51,195 nt of DNA from Chitinophaga pinensis (GTDB taxonomy: Bacteria > Bacteroidota > Bacteroidia > NS11-12g > UBA955): NCBI GenBank assembly GCA_945890895.1, contig CAMDDG010000015.1, positions 1-51,195 of the forward strand. The letters run 5' to 3'. Positions 17,979 to 26,263 of this stretch are shown here, piece by piece. A program made the translations under genes and the position numbers. Below the pieces are notes generated by a model. That model was not told the DNA's origin. It saw only the letters and a list, made by a program, of their open reading frames with translations, and made no database searches. Positions within the stretch are counted from its first letter, which is position 1. Every line of letters begins with the position of its first letter.

Positions 17979-18332
17979 ATTTGGGTAAATTGAATTTTTT
18001 TCTAAATCACTCTAAAATTTAAATTAAATCGTTGAATTAAATAGTAAGGAGTATAATCAAGGTGTGATAGAATTAACGTTAATTGAATTTTTATCTTTAC
18101 AAACAGTAGAAAGAAACGGAATACAGACCAAATAGAACTCAAATTCAAAAAACAGAATTACATTCCCTGATTAGTACACAATTAAATATCCATTCGCAGT
18201 TTATAAATAAATTCACCGAGCAAAACACAAATAAATTCCAATTCATAGCACACAAATAAATTCACCGAGCAGATATCAATTAAATTCCCAAATTATTAAA
18301 CAAAAAACCACAACCCATTAATAATAAATAAC
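17979..18332. other. Non-coding gap between tatC and rpiB
   Basis: A 354-bp AT-rich stretch with no plausible gene. A possible promoter (TTGAATTTTTATCTTTAC, around 18083-18100) lies well upstream of rpiB, and the second half is a degenerate 24-25-bp tandem array. Confidence 0.6.
18156..18301. repeat. Degenerate 24-25-bp tandem array upstream of rpiB
   Basis: Six units can be aligned, starting at 18156, 18180, 18205, 18229, 18254 and 18278 (lengths 24, 25, 24, 25, 24, 24). The core is AAATAAATTC, and several units end in ACAC. Units at 18205 and 18254 share AAATAAATTCACCGAGCA exactly, while the unit between them differs after the core. The array ends 31 bp before the rpiB ATG. Confidence 0.75.
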
Positions 18333-18776
18333 ATGACAACAAAATACACCATCGCTGTAGGTTCTGACCATGCTGGTTTTGAACTAAAAAATGACGTTTT
18401 AGTTTATTTATTGGAAAACGGTCACCAACCGCAAGATTTTGGTCCCGATTCTTCTGATAGCGTTGATTATCCCGATTACGCTCATAAAGTTGCTGATTCT
18501 GTTGCTACTGGCGAAAATCAACTAGGTATATTAATTTGTGGAAGTGGAAATGGAGTGTGTATTACTGCAAATAAGCATCAAGGTGTGAGAGCGGCATTGG
18601 CTTGGGAGCCTGAATTGGCTTCATTAGCTCGTCAACACAATAATGCTAATGTAGTTTGTTTGCCTGCCCGATTTGTTTCCAAAGAAGTTGCTTTGAAAAT
18701 AGTTGAAGCATATTTGAGTCATGAGTTTGAAGGTGGTCGACATGAAAATCGCGTCAATAAAATTGAAGGTTGCTAG
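18333..18776 (+). CDS. rpiB: Ribose-5-phosphate isomerase B
   Basis: A 147-residue RpiB/LacAB-family sugar-phosphate isomerase. IAVGSDHAGFELKN begins the phosphate-binding and catalytic region, and ILICGSGNGVCITANKHQGVRAAL contains the catalytic cysteine (LICGSG) and the anion hole. NNANVVCLPARFVS is also typical. It interconverts ribose 5-phosphate and ribulose 5-phosphate in the non-oxidative pentose phosphate pathway. miaE follows after 22 bp, probably in the same transcript. Confidence 0.95.
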   Translation: MTTKYTIAVGSDHAGFELKNDVLVYLLENGHQPQDFGPDSSDSVDYPDYAHKVADSVATGENQLGILICGSGNGVCITANKHQGVRAALAWEPELASLARQHNNANVVCLPARFVSKEVALKIVEAYLSHEFEGGRHENRVNKIEGC

Positions 18777-18798
18777 AGCAAATCCATTTAATTGAGGC

Positions 18799-19410
18799 AT
18801 GGAGGCACAAGAAGAAATAAGCAGTATTAAAATGTTGGGATTAAAGCTCCCAACCGACCCACGATGGGTTAATATAGCGGAAAAATCGATCGAAGAGATT
18901 TTGATTGATCATGCATTTTGCGAACAAAAAGCCGCAACCTCAGGCATTTCACTCATTATTCGCTTCCCCGATAAAGAAAAACTAGTGCAGGAAGTTACCC
19001 CATTGGTGGCGGAAGAGTGGGGACATTTCAGAAAGGTTTTAAAGGAAATGACCAAACGAAACATCAAGTTAGGTAAAACCCGAAAAGATGATTACGTTTT
19101 GGGGCTTCAAAAACACATGAAAAAAGGGGACACGGAACTACAGCTATTAGAAAGTTTGCTTGTTTGCGCGTTAATTGAAGCCAGAAGTTGTGAGCGTTTT
19201 CGCTTGCTGAGTTTGTATTGCAACGATGAATATTTGAAAGGATTTTACCACGAATTTATGGTTTCAGAGGCTGGACATTACCGCATGTTCATTGACTTAG
19301 CTAAGGAATATTATCCTGAGGAATTGGTTAAAACCCGTTGGCAGGAATGGCTTAAAATTGAAGCAGAAGTTTTAAGCAACCTAGAATTAAGAGGAGATCG
19401 AGTGCACTAA
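18799..19410 (+). CDS. miaE: tRNA-(ms2io6A37) hydroxylase MiaE-like
   Basis: A 203-residue ferritin-like diiron protein. The start LGLKLPTDPRWVNIAEKSIEEILIDHAFCEQKAATSG, the iron-ligand helix EEWGHFRKVLKEM (ExxH), the second set LIEARSCERFRLL and the late SEAGHYRMF match MiaE. MiaE hydroxylates the isopentenyl group of 2-methylthio-N6-isopentenyladenosine at tRNA position 37. It sits 22 bp after rpiB, and no partner modification genes (miaA/miaB) are in the window. Confidence 0.9.
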   Translation: MEAQEEISSIKMLGLKLPTDPRWVNIAEKSIEEILIDHAFCEQKAATSGISLIIRFPDKEKLVQEVTPLVAEEWGHFRKVLKEMTKRNIKLGKTRKDDYVLGLQKHMKKGDTELQLLESLLVCALIEARSCERFRLLSLYCNDEYLKGFYHEFMVSEAGHYRMFIDLAKEYYPEELVKTRWQEWLKIEAEVLSNLELRGDRVH

Positions 19411-19473
19411 TTAAGAAAGAAACCATTTCGTTTATAGAAATATTTTATCACTATACTTATCTCAGCGTTTTCG

Positions 19474-19481
19474 TATATTTG
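19474..19481 (+). promoter_or_regulatory. -7 box of the ZIP transporter gene
   Basis: TATATTTG is an exact -7 consensus match, 23 nt before the ATG at 19505. No clear -33 element is visible. Confidence 0.5.
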
Positions 19482-19504
19482 AGGAAATGTAATTTTTTTA
19501 ATAT

Positions 19505-20335
19505 ATGATGGAACAACTTACCGCATTTTTCGAAGGAATGTCGCCGTTGATGCAGGGTTTTACGGGTTCCTTATTTACATGGCTTATTACTGCACTTGGA
19601 GCTGCAATGGTGTTCTTGATTAAAGATGTAAAAAAAGGATACATGGATACCTTGCTGGGTTTTACTGCTGGGGTAATGCTCGCAGCTAGTTTTTGGAGTT
19701 TATTGAATCCGGCTATTGAAATGGCGGAGGGTAGTTGGGGCGCTTCATCGGCCTGGATACCGGTGGGTATTGGATTTTTAGGTGGAGCATTTTTTTTATT
19801 TGGATTGGATCAATGGTTGCCACATTTGCATTTAAATGCACCTTTGGAAAAATCGGAAGGAGTTAAAACCAACTGGAATCGTACGGTTTTATTGGTTTTA
19901 GCAATTACTCTGCATAATATCCCAGAAGGTTTGGCAGTCGGTGTTGCTTTTGGTGCCGTAGCTGAAGGATTACCCGGTGCCGATTTACCAGCAGCAATTG
20001 CTTTGGCTATCGGAATAGGTATACAAGATTTTCCTGAAGGCATGGCGGTTTCGTTGCCTCTAAGACGTTTTGGATTATCCCGTTGGAAGTCGTTTATGTG
20101 GGGCCAATTAAGTGGTATGGTTGAACCCGTTGCAGCCGTTTTAGGTGTAGCCTTGGTCATGGTTGCTCAAAGTGTGCTGCCCTACGCACTGGCATTTGCA
20201 GCAGGTGCAATGATTTATATTGTTGTTGAAGAAGTGATTCCAGAATCCCAATCCAATGGACATAACGATCGTGCTACTTTAGGATTGATGTTGGGCTTCG
20301 TGTTGATGATGTCGCTCGATGTTGGATTAGGATAA
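19505..20335 (+). CDS. ZIP-family divalent metal transporter (GufA/ZupT-like)
   Basis: A 276-residue membrane protein with eight predicted helices. The two metal-site helices carry HNIPEGLAVGVAFG (about 139-152) and QDFPEGMAVSLPLRR (about 178-192), the paired motifs of ZIP transporters; later EEVIPES is also conserved. The group imports zinc and related metals. The start is ATG 19505 or the adjacent ATG 19508. The 3' end (last codons and stop) lies inside the first copy of a 26-bp direct repeat. Confidence 0.9.
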   Translation: MMEQLTAFFEGMSPLMQGFTGSLFTWLITALGAAMVFLIKDVKKGYMDTLLGFTAGVMLAASFWSLLNPAIEMAEGSWGASSAWIPVGIGFLGGAFFLFGLDQWLPHLHLNAPLEKSEGVKTNWNRTVLLVLAITLHNIPEGLAVGVAFGAVAEGLPGADLPAAIALAIGIGIQDFPEGMAVSLPLRRFGLSRWKSFMWGQLSGMVEPVAAVLGVALVMVAQSVLPYALAFAAGAMIYIVVEEVIPESQSNGHNDRATLGLMLGFVLMMSLDVGLG

Positions 20336-20440
20336 TTGAGTTTGGTGTTAAAGTTGTAACTCCAAGTTGCATTAAAATTATCGGTGTTTGGTGTTGAATA
20401 AATAACTCAATAAAGGATTAGGATAATTGAGTTTGGTGTT
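20324..20440. repeat. Degenerate 45-46-bp repeat with a 26-bp exact direct repeat
   Basis: A 26-bp sequence starting GGATTAGGATAATTGAG and ending TTTGGTGTT is present at 20324-20349 and again exactly at 20415-20440. A middle copy of GTTTGGTGTT is at 20386-20395, so this 10-mer recurs at offsets of 46 and 45 bp. The first copy includes the last three codons and the stop of the ZIP gene, so the array seems to have grown from the gene end. Confidence 0.8.
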
Positions 20441-20504
20441 GCACATGATGCTAAGCAGATCAATAGGTCCAATGCCCTGATGTGTGAGATTAATATAAAT
20501 ACCT

Positions 20505-20512
20505 TATTTTTG
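20505..20512 (+). promoter_or_regulatory. -7 box 5 nt before the outer-membrane barrel gene
   Basis: TATTTTTG matches TAnnTTTG and ends 5 nt before the ATG at 20518, so the predicted transcript has no useful leader. Confidence 0.5.
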
Positions 20513-20517
20513 TAATT

Positions 20518-21234
20518 ATGCAAAAAAAATGGGCCTTATGGTTATTATTGGGCATTTCTAGTCTTCAAATAAACGCACAAAGTCGCTGGTATGTGGGTGC
20601 AAATGGAGGTGTAGCTTTATCAAAAACCAGCACCAATGATACGTTGGCCAATAATTTCTCTACTCGAAATCGCATTGGAGGTTTTGCTAATTTGAATTTA
20701 TCTTACGATTTAACCCGCGCATCTTCGCTGAATTTAGGTTTGGGATACCTCAATACGGGTTACAAAATTGCCAATGATACTATGGCGTATAATACCAACA
20801 TTGCCAAAGGATTTTCCAGTGTGAATATTCAATTGGGAATGAGTTTGCGACAAGGTTTCAGTTCCTCAAATTATATTTCTGAGCGATTTGGTGTCTCAAT
20901 GAACTACAATTTGGATGGTATTCAAAACGATACAACATACAATCAAACATTAAATCCTCGATTTCGTTTAGTTCAAAATGAAAAAGCTCGAATCTATCCC
21001 TTGTTTTATTTGGGGATCGTATTCGGAGGTAAAACTGAAGGAGGTGATCGCTACGAATTTAATGTTACCTATCAACAAGCCATAAGTACCAGTCATCAAA
21101 TGAATGTGCAATACGGTGAATTTTTTGGAAAATCGTTTCCCGTAAATTTTAAAGGTGGTAATGTACAAATCGGATTTACCTACATGTTTAATTTTGGTAA
21201 TTTCCAGAAAAGCGAAGAGTATTTCTACGACTGA
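20518..21234 (+). CDS. Outer-membrane beta-barrel protein
   Basis: A 238-residue protein with a signal peptide (MQKKWALWLLLGISSLQINAQ) followed by alternating amphipathic beta-strands (YVGANGGVALSKTS, SLNLGLGYLNTGYKI, FSSVNIQLGMSLRQGF, VQIGFTYMFNFG) ending with aromatic residues, as in small outer-membrane barrels of the PorT/OmpW-like type. No specific function can be assigned. It is 20 bp upstream of the acyl-CoA reductase gene, but that gene has its own -7 box. Confidence 0.75.
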   Translation: MQKKWALWLLLGISSLQINAQSRWYVGANGGVALSKTSTNDTLANNFSTRNRIGGFANLNLSYDLTRASSLNLGLGYLNTGYKIANDTMAYNTNIAKGFSSVNIQLGMSLRQGFSSSNYISERFGVSMNYNLDGIQNDTTYNQTLNPRFRLVQNEKARIYPLFYLGIVFGGKTEGGDRYEFNVTYQQAISTSHQMNVQYGEFFGKSFPVNFKGGNVQIGFTYMFNFGNFQKSEEYFYD

Positions 21235-21241
21235 TCCATCC

Positions 21242-21249
21242 TATCTTTG
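21242..21249 (+). promoter_or_regulatory. -7 box 5 nt before the acyl-CoA reductase gene
   Basis: TATCTTTG matches TAnnTTTG and ends 5 nt before the ATG at 21255. It lies in the 20-bp gap after the barrel gene. Confidence 0.5.
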
Positions 21250-21254
21250 TTGCA

Positions 21255-22346
21255 ATGGAATTTCAACTGAATTGCTTAAAAGCACTAAAATCTGCAATTG
21301 TAGATTATAAAAAATCATCGGATTGGTCAGAAACCATCAAAACTGCAGAAATTCACAATCCGTGGTTCACCCAGAAAAATATAGAATTATCATTAGATCA
21401 GTGGTTACTTGCGTTGAGCGATGAACAAATTGAACAATGGTTGAAACGCTATGATTTTTCGGCAGCAGAGTCGCGTATTTCAGGAGTTGAATTACCCAAT
21501 CAGATGCACGATAATGGAATCAATCCTCAAGCTGACCATCCCAAAACCGTTGGAATCATTGGAGCCGGAAACATTCCATTTGTAGTAATGCACGATGTGA
21601 TTTGTGCCGTGTTAGCAGGGTTTAAAGTAAAATTGAGATTATCCTCCGACGACGATATTCTACCCAAAATGTGGTTGAATGCCGCAGCAAATTTCCATCC
21701 CATTTGGAAGGAAAACATTGAGTATACCGATAAATTGAAAGGTATTGATCGGGCTATCGCAACAGGAAGTAATAATACCTATCGGTATTTCGAGTATTAC
21801 TTTCGCCACATTCCCCACATCCTCCGAAAAAATCGACATTCAATAGGCGTTTTAGCACCCAACAATCAGTGCAGCGAACAGGATTACATTGATTTAGGTC
21901 AAGATGTGTTTCATTATTTTGGGAAAGGTTGTCGCAACATCACCCAGTTGTTTCTACCCGAAGGATTCGAATTTAAACCCTTATTCGACGTATGGGAAAA
22001 ACACTATGGTTCAGTACTTTTTCACAATAAATACGCAAATAATTACAACTACCATAAGGCGTTATTATTGATGAATTTAGATCCTCATATAGATTCAGGA
22101 TATTTGTTGCTCAAAGAAAGAGACCAATTGCATTCTCCTGTAGGAATGTTGAACTATCAATATTACAAATCTACTCAGGAAATAGAAGCATTTTTCGCCA
22201 AACATCAAGATGAAATCCAGTGTGTGGTAAGTAATGTAGATCTTCACGATTCTATAAAAACTGAAAAACTCGGAGCAGCTCAATGCCCCACATTATGGGA
22301 ATATGCCGATGGTGTAGATACTATGGAGTGGTTTCTACACATTTAG
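21255..22346 (+). CDS. LuxC-like acyl-CoA reductase
   Basis: A 363-residue protein. Features of the LuxC/aldehyde-dehydrogenase-like acyl reductases are VGIIGAGNIPFVVMHD (about 99-114), LRLSSDDDILPKMW, IATGSNNTYRYFEYYF (about 168-183) and the candidate catalytic cysteine in YFGKGCRNIT (Cys226). Members reduce acyl-CoA (or acyl thioester) to aldehyde with NADPH; widespread Bacteroidota members have no luciferase genes nearby and an uncertain physiological role. No lux genes are seen here. It is convergent with the arginase gene. Confidence 0.85.
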   Translation: MEFQLNCLKALKSAIVDYKKSSDWSETIKTAEIHNPWFTQKNIELSLDQWLLALSDEQIEQWLKRYDFSAAESRISGVELPNQMHDNGINPQADHPKTVGIIGAGNIPFVVMHDVICAVLAGFKVKLRLSSDDDILPKMWLNAAANFHPIWKENIEYTDKLKGIDRAIATGSNNTYRYFEYYFRHIPHILRKNRHSIGVLAPNNQCSEQDYIDLGQDVFHYFGKGCRNITQLFLPEGFEFKPLFDVWEKHYGSVLFHNKYANNYNYHKALLLMNLDPHIDSGYLLLKERDQLHSPVGMLNYQYYKSTQEIEAFFAKHQDEIQCVVSNVDLHDSIKTEKLGAAQCPTLWEYADGVDTMEWFLHI

Positions 22347-22389
22347 AAACTACGTTTTAATGTTAGTTTCACTTCATTTATGTAGTGAA
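22346..22389. terminator. Weak hairpins between convergent genes
   Basis: GAAACTA/TAGTTTC (22346-22352 and 22364-22370) and TTCACT/AGTGAA (22368-22373 and 22384-22389) form two overlapping hairpins between the convergent acyl-CoA reductase and arginase genes. Neither has a good U-tract, so this is a weak call. Confidence 0.25.
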
Positions 22390-22399
22390 CTTATTTAAT

Positions 22400-23347
22400 T
22401 CAAGACATACTCTCTTTCAAGAGCTTGCAAATTACCTGAACCATGTCCTTGTTTAGATCCAATTCGCGATTGATTTCAGTAACCTCAAAGCACTGAGTCT
22501 TTGGGTGATTCCACAAAGCATTAATCAGTGGTTTTGCTTGATCTATTTGCAATCCATTTTCAACGGGTGTTCCAGTACCTTGAGATAACGAGGGATCTAA
22601 GCTATCTACATCGAAACTTACATACCAATGGTTCGTTTTAGAATCCAAATACTCAATTGTATTGGAAATAACATTATCCATACCCATATTATGTACGTCT
22701 TCGGCAAAATACACTTGAATACCTAATTCCTTCACCAGTGCAATTTCTTCCTCTTCGTAACTTCGAATTCCAATAAATACAATGTTTTCAGCCGGAACAG
22801 AACCTTGCCTCTTCAAGGCTTTGATTTTATTCCAAGTAGATAGCGTGTCGGTATCAATGTCATTGGACTGACACGCCTCATTATTGGATTCCAACGCCGT
22901 ATTTAATGCCATTCCATGAATATTCCCAGAAGGAGTGGTTAAAGGCGTGTGTAAATCTAAATGAGCATCTATCCAAATGATACCGGTTGATTTGGGGTCA
23001 TGAGTTCGACAAAATCCAGCTATTCCACCTACGGCATTGCTGTGATCACCGGACAAATATAAAACTTGATGATCTTGGTTGTATGCATTTTCTATTTCAT
23101 GTGCAACCCGTTCTTGATGATTTAAAAACGTATTACCTCGTTTTAAAAAAGGAGCAGGTTGATCAAATTCAACGTTTATTTTATCTTGATTGTCGAAATC
23201 AACATGTTTAACAGGAACATCCTGAAACACTTCTATATTTGATTCGGAGCACGCGTTTAAAAGAAGTTTTGGACCGGTTGAAGTCCCCAATTTCCCTGCT
23301 CCGTACTCCCAATCTGATGTGATGATACACAATTTTCTTTTTTCCAT
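22400..23347 (-). CDS. Arginase-family ureohydrolase (probably arginase)
   Basis: A 315-residue ureohydrolase. Manganese ligands are seen in GDHS (100-103), DAHLDLHTP (127-135) and FDVDSLDP (245-252), with a final EVTEIN (288-292). The GDHS and DAHxDxHTP patterns point to arginase (arginine to ornithine and urea) rather than agmatinase, though formiminoglutamase cannot be excluded by eye. A -7 box lies 17 nt before the ATG. The next gene upstream is on the same strand but 70 bp away. Confidence 0.8.
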   Translation of the reverse strand: MEKRKLCIITSDWEYGAGKLGTSTGPKLLLNACSESNIEVFQDVPVKHVDFDNQDKINVEFDQPAPFLKRGNTFLNHQERVAHEIENAYNQDHQVLYLSGDHSNAVGGIAGFCRTHDPKSTGIIWIDAHLDLHTPLTTPSGNIHGMALNTALESNNEACQSNDIDTDTLSTWNKIKALKRQGSVPAENIVFIGIRSYEEEEIALVKELGIQVYFAEDVHNMGMDNVISNTIEYLDSKTNHWYVSFDVDSLDPSLSQGTGTPVENGLQIDQAKPLINALWNHPKTQCFEVTEINRELDLNKDMVQVICKLLKESMS

Positions 23348-23364
23348 ACGGAGTTGGTTTTCCT

Positions 23365-23372
23365 CAAAAATA
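23365..23372 (-). promoter_or_regulatory. -7 box of the arginase gene
   Basis: On the minus strand TATTTTTG matches TAnnTTTG and ends 17 nt before the ATG at 23347. Confidence 0.45.
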
Positions 23373-23417
23373 AGACATTCAACCTGAAATTTCCAATTTT
23401 CAAGGGCGGTTTTCGCC

Positions 23418-25100
23418 TTATTTACTTACCCACAAGACATACCCACTAAAATTTTCGGAAACTCTATAACGATTCAAAAACCAGTCATCGGGCTTATGAT
23501 CTTTTTTGGTAATAATGTATACTTTTTGAGAATTTTGGGGATTGTGTGCATGAGATCTGCGATTTTGTTGTTGGGGATACGCTTCACTGCTTTCAGCGGG
23601 ATTTTGAGGATTCAAATTCTGAAAATCTTTGGGTTGAAATTCTCCAAAGAAATACAATGCGTACGTCTTGAAACCGTGAACTTCCACGAATTTTCCCTGT
23701 GCTCTCAACGATTTGATTTTTGAAACCAGTGGTTTTTGTAAAACATCTGCTGTTTTGGGAATCAACGTTACAGCTGAAATCAAAGCGACACTTCCTGAAA
23801 TTATATACAAGTAACCCGGACTCGGGTTTTTCTTAAATAACGAGAGAATTAGCCATCCCAAGAACCAAAAGGTAAAAAGTGATGCGGGAAGTAAGGTTGT
23901 CCAATCCCAGCGGGGAGCAGCCTCTAATATCCCCAAAGAGAAAACATCCAGTTTTTGCAATAAAAATTGAGGGGTTGGCTCGATAATAATCACCAAAGGC
24001 AAAACCCATAACGCCACCATTAAAGTGAGTCCGCTAATAAATAATGGTAGATTTAACCAATACGGAAAATGCCAGCGATTGGTATGAAGTAAATAAACTT
24101 GGTATGCCCCAAAATAGGTAAGGGGCCACCAACAAAGCGAACTATAATGAATAATTTTGGTAGTGGTAATACTAAAAACGACCAAAACAACCCAGAAAAG
24201 TGTTCTCATGGTTAAATTCCAAGTGTCCACATCTCGATCCATTACCCGATTGCCAAACAAATGAGGTAATGCCAAGGTAGATGCCGGAAATGCCAATACC
24301 AATAACACTATAATGTGGTAAAACCAAGGTTGATTGTGATAGGGAATTTGACCTTTGAAAAGTTCTACTTGATACCAAAAAAAATGAGTTAAAAACTCTT
24401 GTCCGTTGGAATTTAACAAGGGTAGAACCCACAATCCAATGGATAAAAGGAATCCTAAAAAGGAGAGTAACAACAAAGGACTCAAAAGTTCATGCCATTT
24501 TGATCGAATGGCCGTAACAAAAAATACCACCAGTCCAAAAATTAACACTGCAACGGGTCCCTTAGTCAGAAATGCCAGTCCTAAAAATACACCTACCATT
24601 AGGTAATACAGGTGTGCTCGTTCCTCCCTGATGTAACTTTGGGTGATTTGATACCATTTGTAAATGGCTAAAAATATGAACAAGTTGAAAACCGGGTCAA
24701 TAATTCCAGATCTCCAATAGATAAAGGGAGCAAAGGTAAATAAAGTAGCCAAAGCCCAAAATGCGCCCAACATTCTTTTACCTAAACGGTCTCCAATGTG
24801 ATAAACTAAATTTACTGAAATTACACCCGCAATAACATTGGGCATTTTATACACCCAAGAAGAATGTGTGTTAAAAAGATTTTGAAAAAATGCTTGTAAC
24901 CAAATAAACAATGGAGGTTTTTCCCAAAAAGGTTCAAATCCAATTTGAACAAAAAGATAATTTTTGGAAATACTCATTTCTCTGGCCGCTTCAGCAAAAT
25001 TCACTTCATCCCAATCAAATAATTGAATCATGTTGAGTCCCGACATTAAGAAGAGAAGGGTAACAACTGTAAATATGAGGTGTACGTGAATTTTTTTCAT
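23418..25100 (-). CDS. Glycosyltransferase family 39 (ArnT/PMT-like) membrane protein
   Basis: A 560-residue integral membrane protein with about 12 hydrophobic segments. The first periplasmic loop holds the conserved acidic motif DWDEVNFAEAARE, followed by GFEPFWEKPPLFIWLQAFF, both typical of GT39/GT83 enzymes such as ArnT and PMT. These use polyprenyl-phosphate sugars to modify lipid A or proteins on the outer side of the membrane. The C-terminal soluble part (about 440-560) is not recognised. The start overlaps the PAP2 gene stop by 4 bp, suggesting a joint envelope-modification function. Confidence 0.85.
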   Translation of the reverse strand: MKKIHVHLIFTVVTLLFLMSGLNMIQLFDWDEVNFAEAAREMSISKNYLFVQIGFEPFWEKPPLFIWLQAFFQNLFNTHSSWVYKMPNVIAGVISVNLVYHIGDRLGKRMLGAFWALATLFTFAPFIYWRSGIIDPVFNLFIFLAIYKWYQITQSYIREERAHLYYLMVGVFLGLAFLTKGPVAVLIFGLVVFFVTAIRSKWHELLSPLLLLSFLGFLLSIGLWVLPLLNSNGQEFLTHFFWYQVELFKGQIPYHNQPWFYHIIVLLVLAFPASTLALPHLFGNRVMDRDVDTWNLTMRTLFWVVLVVFSITTTKIIHYSSLCWWPLTYFGAYQVYLLHTNRWHFPYWLNLPLFISGLTLMVALWVLPLVIIIEPTPQFLLQKLDVFSLGILEAAPRWDWTTLLPASLFTFWFLGWLILSLFKKNPSPGYLYIISGSVALISAVTLIPKTADVLQKPLVSKIKSLRAQGKFVEVHGFKTYALYFFGEFQPKDFQNLNPQNPAESSEAYPQQQNRRSHAHNPQNSQKVYIITKKDHKPDDWFLNRYRVSENFSGYVLWVSK

Positions 25101-25777
25101 GAGTGTATATTTATTTGTTTCGAACCTTTAAAGCGCTTTCGGATAATTTGTGTTCCCGAATCTTCATATTTTAAACACATCCACCAAAACCATAATCCAA
25201 ATGTGGAACCAGCTACAACGTCTTCAGCAGAATGTTGTCCTAAATAAACTCGGCTGAATCCAATTCCTAATACAAAGAAAAATGCGATCCACAATCCAAA
25301 AGGAGTAATAGGACGATCTTTTTTGTAACTAACTATAAGTAATCCGGTTGCAAATACTGCATTTGCGGTATGGCCACTGGGGAATGCTTTCCAACTGGAT
25401 ATGAACATACCCTCAATTTGTCGGATGTGTTCCGGAAAACGGATAATGGGACGAGGAAAATTAAATCCCAATTTCAATGTTTGAAGTACTAGGGCAAAAA
25501 TCAGAAACGAAATCAACCAATAAATTGCATTTTCGCGAAGTTGGAAAAGGGTATAACCGATGCTCAACAATATCAGAGGCAATTCCGCCAGTTGAGTGTA
25601 ATATTTAAAAAAAGAATCGGCTAATGGACTGTGATGGTTGAGTATATTCAGTGTAATCTTGTCGAATACAAACTGAAATTTAGGCCATCCAGCAAGGTAA
25701 ATACCTGAAAAACTTAACGCTAAAAATACCAATGCGTTGATCCACAATAGCTTTTTTACAACGCGCGTTAAGTTCAT
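25097..25777 (-). CDS. PAP2-superfamily membrane phosphatase
   Basis: A 226-residue membrane protein with the three acid-phosphatase motifs: KLGFNFPRP (KxxxxxxRP), PSGHTANAVF and SRVYLGQHSAEDVVAG (SRxxxxxHxxxD). The family removes phosphates from lipids such as undecaprenyl pyrophosphate or lipid A. It is first in a two-gene unit with the GT39 protein (4-bp overlap), which uses a polyprenyl-phosphate donor, so a lipid-carrier or lipid-A substrate is plausible. Confidence 0.9.
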   Translation of the reverse strand: MNLTRVVKKLLWINALVFLALSFSGIYLAGWPKFQFVFDKITLNILNHHSPLADSFFKYYTQLAELPLILLSIGYTLFQLRENAIYWLISFLIFALVLQTLKLGFNFPRPIIRFPEHIRQIEGMFISSWKAFPSGHTANAVFATGLLIVSYKKDRPITPFGLWIAFFFVLGIGFSRVYLGQHSAEDVVAGSTFGLWFWWMCLKYEDSGTQIIRKRFKGSKQINIHS

Positions 25778-25784
25778 GGTGTTA

Positions 25785-25792
25785 CAAATATA
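25785..25792 (-). promoter_or_regulatory. -7 box 7 nt before the PAP2 gene
   Basis: On the minus strand TATATTTG is an exact -7 match ending 7 nt before the ATG at 25777. Confidence 0.5.
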
Positions 25793-25864
25793 ATTATAAC
25801 TTCAAGTTCTAATATTTTGTTTTTTCAATTAAAATGATTTCTTTGCAAAAAAGGGATTTTAGTC

Positions 25865-26263
25865 ATGAGTAAAAACAGCAATAGAAAAATGAAATTGGAA
25901 CTAGAATATTCAGTTCGTTCCTCTCCACATATATTATTTCAATACATATCCAATCCTTCTGGTTTGCAAAGTTGGTTTGCCGATCACGTAGAAATTTTAG
26001 GCGCCGGTGATTATCGTTTCTCTTGGGAAGATGGCACCGAAAACGTAGCTAAGATGGTGAAAAACGTCACCAATAAATACACTCGTTTTGAATTCGACGG
26101 TGGGAATGATGGTGAATATTTGGAGTTTCGTATTGAACAAGATGAAATTACCGGTGATGTGGAACTTATCATTGTGGAATTCGTAAACGAAGCAGAAGCA
26201 CAAATGGCTGCTTCCATTTGGGATTCAGCGGTTGAAGATCTCTGCGCTATAATAGGTGCTTAA
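25865..26263 (+). CDS. START-like (AHSA1/SRPBCC-type) domain protein
   Basis: A 132-residue protein with a SRPBCC-like fold pattern: KLELEYSVRSSPHILFQYISNPSGLQSWFADHV, a central DYRFSWEDGTENVAKM, and a C-terminal helix (QMAASIWDSAVEDLCAII). It matches the small START-like proteins common in Bacteroidota; function and ligand are unknown. Its 3' end overlaps the convergent amidohydrolase gene by 17 bp. Confidence 0.8.
   Translation: MSKNSNRKMKLELEYSVRSSPHILFQYISNPSGLQSWFADHVEILGAGDYRFSWEDGTENVAKMVKNVTNKYTRFEFDGGNDGEYLEFRIEQDEITGDVELIIVEFVNEAEAQMAASIWDSAVEDLCAIIGA

Noticed and set aside
22346..22399. Overlapping hairpins considered as a regulatory RNA
   Set aside because: They sit between convergent genes, are short and are better explained as a weak terminator.
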